A stretch of 47,721 bases of DNA from an uncultured Alphaproteobacteria bacterium (GCA_937995535.1 CALKJU010000056.1:1-47721), one strand, 5' to 3'; counted from the stretch's first letter, positions 34,168 through 42,446 are shown. A program made the numbers and translations. Notes: generated from the sequence alone by a model not told the origin.

Positions 34168-36268
34168 GCGGCTCCGGCGCGCGGGCGCGCGACGCGCTCC
34201 AGCCCGCGTCGCGCCACAACGACCCTTCGCCCAGTCCCAGGACCTGCCGCAGCGCCTGCTCGGTGGTCGGCTCCGCGCCCCCGCCGCCGAGGGCGAACGG
34301 CGCCGGCGTCTCGGCGAGGCCGGGGGCCGGCAGCAGCGCGGTCGACGCGTCCGTCCTGCCGTAGTGCTGCGCGAGGCGCCGCGCGAGCTCGGCGCCCGGC
34401 ATCGGTCTGGCGAGGTGGAAGCCCTGCACCGCCGCGCAGCCCTCGCGCTCCAGGAAGCCGAGCTGCGCCTCGGTCTCGACGCCTTCGGCGAGGACGCTGA
34501 TGCCGAGGCCGCGGCCGAGGCCGATCACGGCGCGGATGATCGCCGCCGAGCCGCTGCTGACGAACAGGTCGCGGACGAAGCAGCGGTCGATCTTCAGCTT
34601 GTCGAACGGAAAGCGCTGCAGATAGCCGAGGCTGGAGTAGCCGGTGCCGAAATCGTCCATCGCGATCAGGACACCGAGCTCCTTCAGCGCCCCCAGCACC
34701 TCGAGCACCTGCGCGGTGTCCTTGAGCAGGATGTTCTCGGTGATCTCGAGTTCGAGCCGGTCGGCGGCGAGGCCCGTGGCGTGCAGCGCCTCGCACACCT
34801 CGTCGACGAGGCGCCGCTGCCGGACCTGGATCGGCGACAGGTTGACGCTGACCCGCACCCCTCCGGGCCAGCGCGCCGCCTCGGCGCAGGCAGCGCGCAG
34901 GATCCACGCGCCCAGCGGGAGGATCAGACCGGTCTGCTCGGCGATCGGGATGAAGCTCCCCGGACCGAGCAGGCCGTGGCGAGGATGGCGCCAGCGCACG
35001 AGCGCTTCGGCGGCGACGATCCGCCCGCTCGCCAGCGCCACCTGCGGCTGGTACTCGAGCATGAGCTCGTCGCGCTGCAAGGCCTCGCGCAGGTCCTGCT
35101 CGAGCTGCTTGCGGGCGCGGAGCTGGGCATCCATGACCGGCTCGAACAACCGGAACTCGCCGCGTGCCTCGCTCTTCGCCCGGTACAGCGCGAGATCGGC
35201 ATGGCGCAGGAGATCGTCGGGGTTGTCGGCGTCGACCGGGGCGAGGGCGACACCGATGCTGAGGCCGAGATGCGCCGGGTGGCCATCGACGGCGAAGGGG
35301 CGGCGGAACGCGTCGACCAGCCGCTGGCACAGCGCCTGGACGTCGGCGAGCGAGCCGACGTCGGTCTGCAGGACGGCGAACTCGTCGCCGCCGAGGCGGG
35401 CCACGGTGTCGGCCTCGCGGACCATCTCGCGCAACCGGTCGGCGGCCTCCTTCAGGACCAGGTCACCCGCCGCGTGCCCGCGGGTGTCGTTGACGTCCTT
35501 GAAGTGGTCGAGGTCGATGCACAGCACGGCGGCGAGGCTGTTCTGCCGCACCGCCGCCGCCGCGGCGACCTCCAGCCGCTCGCGGAACAGGATCCGGTTC
35601 GGCAGCTCGGTCAGCGCGTCATGGAGCGCCAGATGCTGCGCCCGCTCGGCGGCCTCGACCTCGGCGGTGACGTCGCGCCCGGTGCCGCGGTAGCCGAGGA
35701 ACCGGCCAGCCTCGTCGAAGACGGGCTTGCCGTTGATCTCGATGTGCAGCAGCTCGCCGCGGGTGTTGCGCAGGCGGTAGCGGAAGTCGCGGATCGGACG
35801 CCGTTCGTCGAGATCGCGGCGCAGCCTCGCCCATTTGCCCAGGTCTCCATCGGCCTCGGGCAGGCCCACCTCCCAGCGGGTCTTGCCCAATCGCGTCTCG
35901 GGCGCGACCCCGAGGACGGCCCGGTGGCGGTCCGACAGGTAGGTGAAGCGGCCCGCGGCGTCGGTCTCCCACAGCCAATCGGAGGCTGCCTCGGCGAAGT
36001 CGCGGAAGCGCGCCTCACTGCGTCGCAGCGCCTCGCCGACGGCGTCGGCCGTAGCCACGGAGCGACGCAGGGCGGCGCGGGCGAGCACGCCCGCGGCGGT
36101 GGCTGGCCCGAGCAGGGCGAGCAGCAGCCACAGCAGGACCTCGGCCTCGACCGCGCGCAGCGCCGGTGGGCCGAGCGCGACGACCGCGGCCGGCCAAGCG
36201 AGGAGTGCGAGCAGCGCCGCGATGGCAGGGATCGCACCCTGCCCACGCCGCCGGGCCCGCTCGATCAT
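34142..36268 (-). CDS. membrane PAS-GGDEF-EAL cyclic-di-GMP protein
   Basis: 708 residues. Two N-terminal helices (about 11-33 and 43-66) precede a PAS domain (about 86-205, ASDWLWETDAAGRFTYLSDR). The GGDEF domain has an intact active site (RLGGDEFAVL, 291-300) and an RxxD inhibitory site five residues upstream (READ, 284-287). The EAL domain keeps EALVRW, NLSPIQ, ELEITEN, DDFGTGYSSLGYL and KIDRCFV, so both synthesis and hydrolysis of cyclic di-GMP look possible. The last ~70 residues are low complexity and overlap the convergent J-domain gene by 26 bases. Confidence 0.93.
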   Translation of the reverse strand: MIERARRRGQGAIPAIAALLALLAWPAAVVALGPPALRAVEAEVLLWLLLALLGPATAAGVLARAALRRSVATADAVGEALRRSEARFRDFAEAASDWLWETDAAGRFTYLSDRHRAVLGVAPETRLGKTRWEVGLPEADGDLGKWARLRRDLDERRPIRDFRYRLRNTRGELLHIEINGKPVFDEAGRFLGYRGTGRDVTAEVEAAERAQHLALHDALTELPNRILFRERLEVAAAAAVRQNSLAAVLCIDLDHFKDVNDTRGHAAGDLVLKEAADRLREMVREADTVARLGGDEFAVLQTDVGSLADVQALCQRLVDAFRRPFAVDGHPAHLGLSIGVALAPVDADNPDDLLRHADLALYRAKSEARGEFRLFEPVMDAQLRARKQLEQDLREALQRDELMLEYQPQVALASGRIVAAEALVRWRHPRHGLLGPGSFIPIAEQTGLILPLGAWILRAACAEAARWPGGVRVSVNLSPIQVRQRRLVDEVCEALHATGLAADRLELEITENILLKDTAQVLEVLGALKELGVLIAMDDFGTGYSSLGYLQRFPFDKLKIDRCFVRDLFVSSGSAAIIRAVIGLGRGLGISVLAEGVETEAQLGFLEREGCAAVQGFHLARPMPGAELARRLAQHYGRTDASTALLPAPGLAETPAPFALGGGGAEPTTEQALRQVLGLGEGSLWRDAGWSASRARAPEPLSACSRSA

Positions 36269-36304
36269 GGCAAAGCGATCGCTCCGTCCCTGCTGCCGTC
36301 CGCG

Positions 36305-36333
36305 CGAATGTAGATATGGGTCGACTGTGATTC
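36305..36333 (-). promoter_or_regulatory. candidate promoter of the GGDEF-EAL gene
   Basis: On the minus strand TTGAAT and TACATT are separated by 17 bases, ending 36 bases before the ATG at 36268. This is one of the few AT-rich spots in the region. Confidence 0.5.
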
Positions 36334-36358
36334 AATCTTTAAGCGAGCTCTGTGCACG

Positions 36359-37750
36359 CTAGACGACGACTGCGCGCTGCGCCGGCCCATCCGTCAGCGT
36401 CCCGGCGAGGATGTCGAGCGCGCGGTCCAGCTCGGCGAGCTCCCGCGGCCAGCCGAGCGCCAGCCGCAAAGCGGCCGGAGCCGGCTGGCGGGTGAAGGAG
36501 AACAAGTCCGCGGGGGCGACGAGCAGGGCCTGGGCCTCGAGCCGACGCGCGGCCTCGGCCCCGGTCCATCCGGCCGGCAGCTCGAGCCAGGCGTGCAGGG
36601 CCCCGGGCGCGGTGCGCAGGGCCTGGTCCGGGAGGCGCGCCCGGGCGCGGGCCTGCCGCTCGTCGGCGCAGGCCCGCTGCGCGGCGGCGGCGGCGTGGAG
36701 CTGGCCGGAGGCCAGCCAGCGCGCGAGCAGTTCGGCGAGCAGTGGCGATTCCCCGATCCGGGTCGCGTGCGCGACCTGGGTCAGCGCCGGGACGAGACCC
36801 GGCGGAGCGGCCAGCACCCCGATCCGCAGGCCTGGCAGGATGGCCTTGGACAGGCTCGCGACGTGGATCGTTCGCGCCGGCGCCAGCGCCGCGAGGGCGG
36901 GCAGCGTCGCGCCCGTGAGCGGCCGATAGACGCTGTCCTCGATCAGCAGCAGACCGGTCCGCTCGGCCACCTCGACGAGCGCCTCGCGCCGCGCCGTCGG
37001 CATCGTCGCCGTGGTCGGGTTGTGCAGGTCCGGCACCACCACGGCGAGCCGTGCCCCGCTCGTCGCGACCGCGTCGGCCAGCGCGTCGGCGCGCATCCCA
37101 TCGGCGTCGATCGCCACGGGCTCGGGCCGCAGATGGAGGATCTCGGCGAGATCGCGCAGGCCCGGATAGGCGAGCTCCTCGACCAGCAGGGTGTCGCCCG
37201 GCCGGGCCAGGGCGGCAAGCGCCAGGTGCAGCCCGGCCTGCGCTCCGCCGGTGAGCAGGACGCGGCCGGGCTCGGCCGGCACGCCCAGGTCGCGCAGCCA
37301 CGCCGCAGCGGCGGCGCGGTGAGCCGGCAAGCCGGCACCGGGGGCGTAGCGGCGCAGCATGACCCGACCGATGGGCTCGGCCATGAGCGCGCGCAGGCTC
37401 TCCGCGAGCGCCTCGTCCAGTGCGGTCGGACTCGGGCCATTGATTCGCAGATCGAGCGTGTTGTCGCCGTCACTATTGGCGGGCAGCAGGCGGGCCAAAC
37501 TGCGCTCCGGCGCCTGGACGAAGCTGCCTCGACCGACCTCGCAGCGGATCCAGCCCTGCCGCTCGGCCAGCTCGTAGGCCCGGCCGACCGTGCCGACGGT
37601 GACGCCCAGACGGTGGGCGAGCGCGCGCTGGGTCGGCAGCCGCGCCCCGGCCTCGAGGCGCCCGCCGCGGACCGCGGCGGCGATCGCCTCGGCGAGCGCG
37701 CGATAGCGCGGACCGGGAAGGCGGGCGAGATCGGCGGGGTCAATTGTCAT
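36359..37750 (-). CDS. MocR-type regulator (GntR HTH + aminotransferase-like domain)
   Basis: 463 residues. The N-terminal GntR winged helix (about 14-75) has ARLPTQRALAHRLGVTVGTVGRAYELAERQGWI. The remainder is a fold-type I PLP domain with GGAQAGLHLALAAL, VVVPDLHNPTT, LIEDSVYRPL and the PLP-binding lysine in HVASLSKAILPGLRIG. MocR proteins sense PLP or amino-acid derivatives and usually control the adjacent divergent gene. Here that is phzF and the amino-acid export genes behind it. A CAATTGT-N6-ACAATTG repeat overlaps its own start codon. Confidence 0.92.
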   Translation of the reverse strand: MTIDPADLARLPGPRYRALAEAIAAAVRGGRLEAGARLPTQRALAHRLGVTVGTVGRAYELAERQGWIRCEVGRGSFVQAPERSLARLLPANSDGDNTLDLRINGPSPTALDEALAESLRALMAEPIGRVMLRRYAPGAGLPAHRAAAAAWLRDLGVPAEPGRVLLTGGAQAGLHLALAALARPGDTLLVEELAYPGLRDLAEILHLRPEPVAIDADGMRADALADAVATSGARLAVVVPDLHNPTTATMPTARREALVEVAERTGLLLIEDSVYRPLTGATLPALAALAPARTIHVASLSKAILPGLRIGVLAAPPGLVPALTQVAHATRIGESPLLAELLARWLASGQLHAAAAAQRACADERQARARARLPDQALRTAPGALHAWLELPAGWTGAEAARRLEAQALLVAPADLFSFTRQPAPAALRLALGWPRELAELDRALDILAGTLTDGPAQRAVVV

Positions 37751-37760
37751 CGTACAATTG
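37741..37760. promoter_or_regulatory. CAATTGT-N6-ACAATTG inverted repeat, candidate MocR operator
   Basis: A perfect 7-bp inverted repeat with a six-base centre spans the start codon of the MocR gene and lies 67 bases before phzF. Each arm itself contains the palindrome CAATTG. The position would allow autorepression and control of the divergent operon. Confidence 0.5.
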
Positions 37761-37826
37761 CGCTATTGACTCGCACACACGGGCAGCGCAAGCCGATTGT
37801 GCTGCTCCTCGGCGATCGGCTGCGCC

Positions 37827-38720
37827 ATGCCACACCCCTTCCACATCCTCGACGTCTTCACCGATCGCCGCTTCGGCGGCAACCAGCTCGCCGTCCTGCC
37901 CGACGCGGCTGGTCTCGCGCCCGCCGCCATGCAGGCGATCGCCGCCGAGTTCGGCTTCTCCGAGACGGCGTTCGTCATGCCCGCCGCGGATCCGCGCCAC
38001 GACTGCGACGTGCGCATCTTCACGCCCCGGGCCGAGATCGGTTTCGCCGGCCACCCGACGATCGGCACGGCGCTTCTCCTCGCCCGGCTCGGTCGGGTGC
38101 GACGCGACGCCGGGTCCGGCCGCATCGTGATGGGCCAGCGCGCCGGAACGGTGGCGGTCGAGGTGCGGTTCGACGGCGAGCACGCCCGATCGGCCGAGCT
38201 GACCGCGCCGGCCCGGCCGAGCCATGCCGCGGGCCCGCCGATCACGGCGGCGGCGGTGGCGCTGTCCATCGCGCCCCGCGAGATCGTCGCGACCCATCGC
38301 GCCTCGGCCGGCACCGCCTTCGTCGTCGTCGAGGTGCCGTCGATCGAGGTCCTCGCCCGCGCCACCACGCCCTCGCTGGAGCGCCTCGCCGCCCTGGGTG
38401 AGGCCGCCGGCGAGGGGATCCTCGTCTTCTGCCGCGTCGCCGACGACCCGCGGCACGACATCCGCGCGCGGATGTTCGCGCCAGCGCATGGCATCGCCGA
38501 GGATCCGGCGACCGGCAGCGCGGCGGTGGCCCTCGCGGGCCTGCTCGCCGGCGAGGGGCGCGGCGACGGCTGGCAGCGCTGGCGCATCGGCCAGGGGATC
38601 GAGATGGGCCGGCCGAGCCTGCTCGTGGCGGGCGCACGACGCAGCGGAGGGCAGGTGGTCGAGGCAAGGGTGGCCGGCACCGCCGTCCACGTCGCCGCCG
38701 GCGCGATCGAGGTCGAGTAA
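37827..38720 (+). CDS. PhzF family isomerase/epimerase
   Basis: 297 residues from the ATG at 37827 (MPHPFHILDVFTDRRFGGNQ). PhzF features are the catalytic Glu in FGFSETAFVM, FAGHPTIGTALLL and the C-terminal signature EDPATGSAAVALAGLL. The family includes a phenazine isomerase and several epimerase-like enzymes of the diaminopimelate-epimerase fold; the substrate is unknown. It is first in the operon controlled, presumably, by the divergent MocR gene. The ribosome binding site is weak. Confidence 0.88.
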   Translation: MPHPFHILDVFTDRRFGGNQLAVLPDAAGLAPAAMQAIAAEFGFSETAFVMPAADPRHDCDVRIFTPRAEIGFAGHPTIGTALLLARLGRVRRDAGSGRIVMGQRAGTVAVEVRFDGEHARSAELTAPARPSHAAGPPITAAAVALSIAPREIVATHRASAGTAFVVVEVPSIEVLARATTPSLERLAALGEAAGEGILVFCRVADDPRHDIRARMFAPAHGIAEDPATGSAAVALAGLLAGEGRGDGWQRWRIGQGIEMGRPSLLVAGARRSGGQVVEARVAGTAVHVAAGAIEVE

Positions 38721-38736
38721 GCGACGGGAGACGGCG

Positions 38737-39132
38737 ATGCTGCCGATGGACGAGCGTGACGGCTGGATCCGGCGCGACGGTGCGCTCGTGCTCGACGGGC
38801 GGCATCGGGTCGCCGAGGCGACCGGCGTCAACCTGCTCCTCGCCGTCGGCGACACGGTGGTGACCCCGACCCCGGACTGCTTCCTCGAGGGGATCATCCG
38901 ACGGACCGTCATGCGACTGGCCCGCGAGCGTGGCCTCGAGGTCGTCGAGCGCGCGGTGATGCCCGACGAGTTGCCGCAGTCCGACGAGATGATCCCCGCC
39001 GGGACCGCCGCCGAGGTCGTGCCGGTGCGGCGCGTGGACGAGCTGCACGTTCGCATCCGCCCGGCTGGAACGACGCTGGCCGACGCCTATGCCGGGTATG
39101 TCCGGGGCACGCGGCTCGCGACGGCCGCATGA
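38737..39132 (+). CDS. C-terminal half of a branched-chain aminotransferase (class IV)
   Basis: 131 residues; a full enzyme has about 290-310. The sequence GRHRVAEATGVNLLLAVGD, TVVTPTPDCFLEGIIRRTVM, LEVVERAVMPDEL and GTAAEVVPVRRV follows the C-terminal domain of IlvE-type aminotransferases. The N-terminal domain and the PLP-binding lysine are absent. It does not look like simple decay: an ATG follows GGGAG at seven bases, the frame is open to the end, and its stop overlaps the azlC start. It could be a non-enzymatic remnant kept for coupling or for another role, or an early pseudogene. Confidence 0.75.
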   Translation: MLPMDERDGWIRRDGALVLDGRHRVAEATGVNLLLAVGDTVVTPTPDCFLEGIIRRTVMRLARERGLEVVERAVMPDELPQSDEMIPAGTAAEVVPVRRVDELHVRIRPAGTTLADAYAGYVRGTRLATAA

Positions 39133-39836
39133 GCACCGCCACGGTCGTTCGCTTCACGTCAGCCGGGGCGCTGGCAGGGGCGCGGGCGGTCCTGCCGATC
39201 CTGCCGGGCACCGTCGCCTTCGGCCTCGTCTACGGCTTGCTCGCGGGCGAGAAGGGCCTGAGCGCCGTCCAAGTGGCCTTCACCAGCGCACTGGTCTTCG
39301 CCGGAGCTGCGCAGCTCCTGGCGCTCGAGCTGTGGCGTGATCCGGTGCCGCTGCTGGCGGTGGCCAGCACCGTCCTGATCGTCAACCTGCGGCATCTGAT
39401 GATGGGGCCGGCGCTGCTGCCGTGGCTGCAGGGCCTGCCGCCGACGCACGCCTATGGCAGCCTGTTCTTCATGGCCGACGAGAGCTGGGCGGTCAGCGTG
39501 GCCGAGCTGCGCCGCGGCGGCCGGGACGCGGCGTTCCTCTTCGGTGCGGGCTCCTGCCTGTGGCTCGTCTGGATTGCCGCGGGCCTCGCCGGGCGGCTCG
39601 CCGGCGATATCTCCACCGCGGTCGACGCCGGGGGCCTGCGCTATCTGACCGTCGCCTTCTTCGTCGCCCTGTTGGCCGGCTTGTGGCGCGGCCGCGGCGA
39701 CCTCCTACCGTGGCTCCTCGCCGGTGGTGTCGCGATCCTCGCGCACTCCTCGCTGCCCGGTACCTGGCACATCGTCCTCGGAGCGCTCGCCGGCAGCCTC
39801 GCCGGTGCCGCCCGCGAGCGCCATGGCCACGGATAA
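39129..39836 (+). CDS. azlC: AzlC family branched-chain amino acid exporter subunit
   Basis: 235 residues with several membrane helices. The family start VLPILPGTVAFGLVYGLLAG and later VFAGAAQLLALELW, TVLIVNLRHLMMGPALLPWL and FFMADESWAVS are typical of AzlC. With AzlD it forms an inner-membrane exporter of branched-chain amino acids. Its ATG overlaps the stop of the half-aminotransferase gene and its end overlaps azlD by 14 bases. Confidence 0.92.
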   Translation: MSTATVVRFTSAGALAGARAVLPILPGTVAFGLVYGLLAGEKGLSAVQVAFTSALVFAGAAQLLALELWRDPVPLLAVASTVLIVNLRHLMMGPALLPWLQGLPPTHAYGSLFFMADESWAVSVAELRRGGRDAAFLFGAGSCLWLVWIAAGLAGRLAGDISTAVDAGGLRYLTVAFFVALLAGLWRGRGDLLPWLLAGGVAILAHSSLPGTWHIVLGALAGSLAGAARERHGHG

Positions 39837-40125
39837 CCTCCTTGCCATCCTGGCCATGGCCGCGGTCACCTATGCGACCCGCGCCGGCGGGTTCTGGCTG
39901 GCCGGCCGGTTGCGGCCGACCCCGCTCCTCGCAGCCTGGCTCGGTCAGCTCCCGGGCGCCGTGTTCGCCGCCCTCGTGGCCCCGATGGTCGTCGCCGCCG
40001 GGCCGGCCGGATGGGCCGCCGCGGCGGCCGGCTTCGCGTTGATGCGCTGGACGGGCCGGTTCGTCCTGGCGATGCTGGGCGGGCTCGCCGCCTATGTCGG
40101 GCTGGCCCCACTCCTCGGACCGTGA
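39823..40125 (+). CDS. azlD: AzlD family branched-chain amino acid exporter subunit
   Basis: 100 residues with three or four short membrane helices (AILAMAAVTYATRAGGFWLAG; LPGAVFAALVAPMVVAAG; VLAMLGGLAAYVGLAPLLG). TYATRAGGFWL is the usual AzlD signature. It is the small partner of AzlC and overlaps its gene. No truncation is apparent. Confidence 0.9.
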   Translation: MATDNLLAILAMAAVTYATRAGGFWLAGRLRPTPLLAAWLGQLPGAVFAALVAPMVVAAGPAGWAAAAAGFALMRWTGRFVLAMLGGLAAYVGLAPLLGP

Positions 40126-40166
40126 CCCGCATGGCTTCTCACCCCTCCCGCCACCGCACCTGAGCG

Positions 40167-41069
40167 GTGCCCGTCACACCGCCGCTGGCCCGGCTCCTGA
40201 TGCTGGTGGCCCCCGCCCTGTTCGCCTCGAACATGCTGGTGGCACGCGCGGTAGCCGGTACGATCCCGCCCGTGGCGCTGGCCTTCTGGCGCTGGGCCGC
40301 GACGTTGCTCCTGCTGGCCCTGCTGTTCGGCCGGCCGATCTGGCGGCAGCGGCATGTCCTGCGCCGCGAGTGGACCGAGCTGCTGCTGCTCGGCGCCCTC
40401 GGCATGGGGGTCTGTGGCGCTTTCGTCTACATCGCAGCCGCGACCACCACGGCCACCAACATCGGCATCCTCTACGCCGCCTCGCCCGTGTTGATCATCC
40501 TGCTCGGGCACCTGCTTCACGGCGAGCACATGGCACCCCACCAGCTGCTCGGCGTGGCGCTCTGCCTATCGGGCGTTCTCGTCATCTTGGCCCGCGCGGA
40601 TCTCGCGGTGCTCGTCGGGCTGCGCTTCACCGCCGGCGACCTGTGGGTCGTGGCCGCGGTCGTCGCCTGGGCGGTCTACTCGGTGCGCCTGCGCTATCGC
40701 CCGACCGCGCTCGGCCTCAACGAGCGGTTCGCCGGCATCGTGATCGGTGGGCTCGCGGCACTGCTGCCGTTCACGATCGGCGAGGCGCTCCTTCACCGGC
40801 CGCCGGCGCTGAGCCCCGAGACCGTCGCCTGGGTAGTCTTCCTGGCCTTGGTCGCCTCGTTCGGCGCCTATCAGGTCTACAGCATGATCCTGCAGGCGCT
40901 GGGCGCGTCCGAGGCGAGCCTGCTGTTCTACCTGACGCCCGTCTACAATGCGCTGCTCGCCTGGCTGCTGCTCGGGGAGCGGCTGGCGCCGTACCATCTG
41001 GCCGGCGCCGCGCTCGTCCTCCCTGGCCTGTACCTCGCGACGCGGCGTCGGCCGCCTCAGCGCAGGTAG
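40167..41069 (+). CDS. EamA/DMT family transporter
   Basis: 300 residues in ten membrane helices, arranged as two EamA repeats. The first repeat starts LLMLVAPALFASNMLVARAV, and the second includes LWVVAAVVAWAVYSVRLRY and SEASLLFYLTPVYNALLAWLLLGE. Members export amino acids or other metabolites. The GTG at 40167 lies 41 bases after azlD, so it may be the last gene of the amino-acid export operon. It overlaps the convergent DoxX gene by 13 bases. Confidence 0.9.
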   Translation: MPVTPPLARLLMLVAPALFASNMLVARAVAGTIPPVALAFWRWAATLLLLALLFGRPIWRQRHVLRREWTELLLLGALGMGVCGAFVYIAAATTTATNIGILYAASPVLIILLGHLLHGEHMAPHQLLGVALCLSGVLVILARADLAVLVGLRFTAGDLWVVAAVVAWAVYSVRLRYRPTALGLNERFAGIVIGGLAALLPFTIGEALLHRPPALSPETVAWVVFLALVASFGAYQVYSMILQALGASEASLLFYLTPVYNALLAWLLLGERLAPYHLAGAALVLPGLYLATRRRPPQRR

Positions 41070-41467
41070 CCGACGGTCCGGGCCACCACGCCGTCCAGCG
41101 ACCAGGCGCCCGCTCCGCGCACCAGCACGATCAGCAGCGCCGCGAACCAGAACAGGTGGTCGGGCCACAGGGTCGGGTAGACGAAGAGCTGGATCACCGC
41201 GACGAGACCGAGGAGCGCCAGCGCCGCGAAGCGTGTCCCGAGGCCCACGATCAGGGCCACGGCGCCACCGAGCTCGACGGCGGTGCCGAGATAGGCGGCG
41301 AGCTCGGGCGGCAGCAGCGGGACCCGGTACTCCTCGGCGAACAGGAAGATCGTCGAGTCCCAACTCTGGATCTTGGTCTGCCCGGCCTTCCAGAAGACCA
41401 TCGCGACGCCGACCCGCAAGAGCAGCAGGAGCAGCGCGTCCGGCACGCGGCCGAGACGGTCGACCAC
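41057..41467 (-). CDS. DoxX family membrane protein (bufferin-operon type)
   Basis: About 136 residues if the GTG at 41467 is the start. LLRVGVAMVFWKAGQTKIQS, FLFAEEYRVPLLPPELAAYL, LVAVIQLFVYPTLWPDHLFW and SLDG match the DoxX proteins that accompany DUF692 and DUF2063 genes in metal-stress (bufferin) operons. Four membrane helices are predicted. The frame stays open upstream to 42010, but that part looks like fused remnants of other genes, so the true start is unsure and no clear ribosome binding site is seen. Confidence 0.75.
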   Translation of the reverse strand: MVDRLGRVPDALLLLLLRVGVAMVFWKAGQTKIQSWDSTIFLFAEEYRVPLLPPELAAYLGTAVELGGAVALIVGLGTRFAALALLGLVAVIQLFVYPTLWPDHLFWFAALLIVLVRGAGAWSLDGVVARTVGYLR

Positions 41468-42010
41468 GGTGGCGTAGACGGTGAGCGGGCCGGGCCGCGC
41501 CGGCGTGGCGGCGGTCTGGCCAAGCGTCTGGCCCCGGGCGACGGCACGGACGAAGGCGAACTCGGCGCGGGGCAGCGGCAGCCAGCCGGCCTCGCCGTCG
41601 GCGTCGCGTAGGCTGCTCGCGAGCTTGGCCGAATAGGCGTACCGGTCGAGGCAGACCATGTCCTCGCCGACCAGATCGTCCGCGGTGATCGCCGCAAGAT
41701 CGGCCAGCGCATGGCCCTCCGCGACGATCACCTGTGGCCGATCGCTGGTCATCGGATAGGGGTGAAGGTCGTCCGCCGCCTCGGTCGATCGCGGCACGAT
41801 GACGGCCTTCCGCTCGCCGGCCTCCCCGCTCGGCATGCTCAGCTCGCCGTCGGGATGCGGCGTCGCGAAGCGATGGAACAGACCGACGAACGGTGTCAGC
41901 GCCAGCCGGCGCAGATCGCCGGGCGCATGTTCCGCCTGCGCCGCCTCGAGATCCAGCCCGGCGCGGTGCTGATCTCGGCCGATCTCCTCGCCGATCCGAC
42001 CGACGGGCAC
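41468..42010 (-). pseudogene. mosaic of gene remnants upstream of and in frame with DoxX
   Basis: Two stretches look protein-like. Near 41493-41575, LPRAEFAFVRAVARGQTLGQ resembles the end of a DUF2063 protein, the usual upstream neighbour of this DoxX type. Near 41591-41764, RPQVIVAEGHALADLAAITA and DDLVGEDMVCLDR resemble the middle of a LysR substrate-binding domain. Neither is complete, and the residues before them are not recognisable. I read this as decayed genes rather than a real N-terminal extension; this is inference. Confidence 0.4.
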
Positions 42011-42040
42011 ATGATCTAAGCCTTTCCTTGTGCCTCCCTG

Positions 42041-42383
42041 ATGCGCCTCGGGGGGCGCGGCAAGCCCTCGGACGCCGCGCTGATCCGCAACGTCTCGATT
42101 GGCCTCATCGCCTTCCTGACGCTCGTCGATCGGTTCGCGACCCAGGCGATCCTGCCCTCGCTCGTGCAGCGTTACGGGGTCAGCCGGGCGGCGATGGGCA
42201 CCGCCGTCAACGCCAGCACGATCGGCATGGCGCTCAGCGGCCTCGCCGTGGCTCAGCTGGCCCGCCGCCGTCGCCGGAATCGGCGTCGCCCTGGCGCTCG
42301 CGGCCCTGCTCGCGACGCGCCTGCGGGTCTCCGGCGCGCTCGCTGGCGCTGCGGCCGTCGCCCGGCCCGTTACGGCGCGATGA
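42041..42383 (+). pseudogene. MFS transporter with a large internal deletion
   Basis: The first ~74 codons (IRNVSIGLIAFLTLVDRFAT, LPSLVQRYGVSRAAMGTAVN, STIGMALSGLAVAQLARR) are the start of an MFS transporter. From about 42264 the next frame (+1) reads AGIGVALALAALLATRLRVS and ends at a TGA at 42381, like an MFS C-terminus. The ~300 residues between are missing and the reading frame changes at the junction. It is a clear deletion remnant. Confidence 0.75.
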
Positions 42384-42446
42384 CGCCGACCAAGGGCGCG
42401 GTCAGAACCGACCGAGCCCGACCCGCTAAGCGGCCGTCAGCCCGGC

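Noticed and set aside
34364..36313. A 649-codon plus-strand frame opposite the GGDEF-EAL gene
   Set aside because: The sense strand has all catalytic motifs; the antisense frame is a codon-bias shadow.
36593..38401. A 602-codon plus-strand frame opposite the MocR gene and into phzF
   Set aside because: It mixes antisense of one gene with an out-of-frame reading of another.
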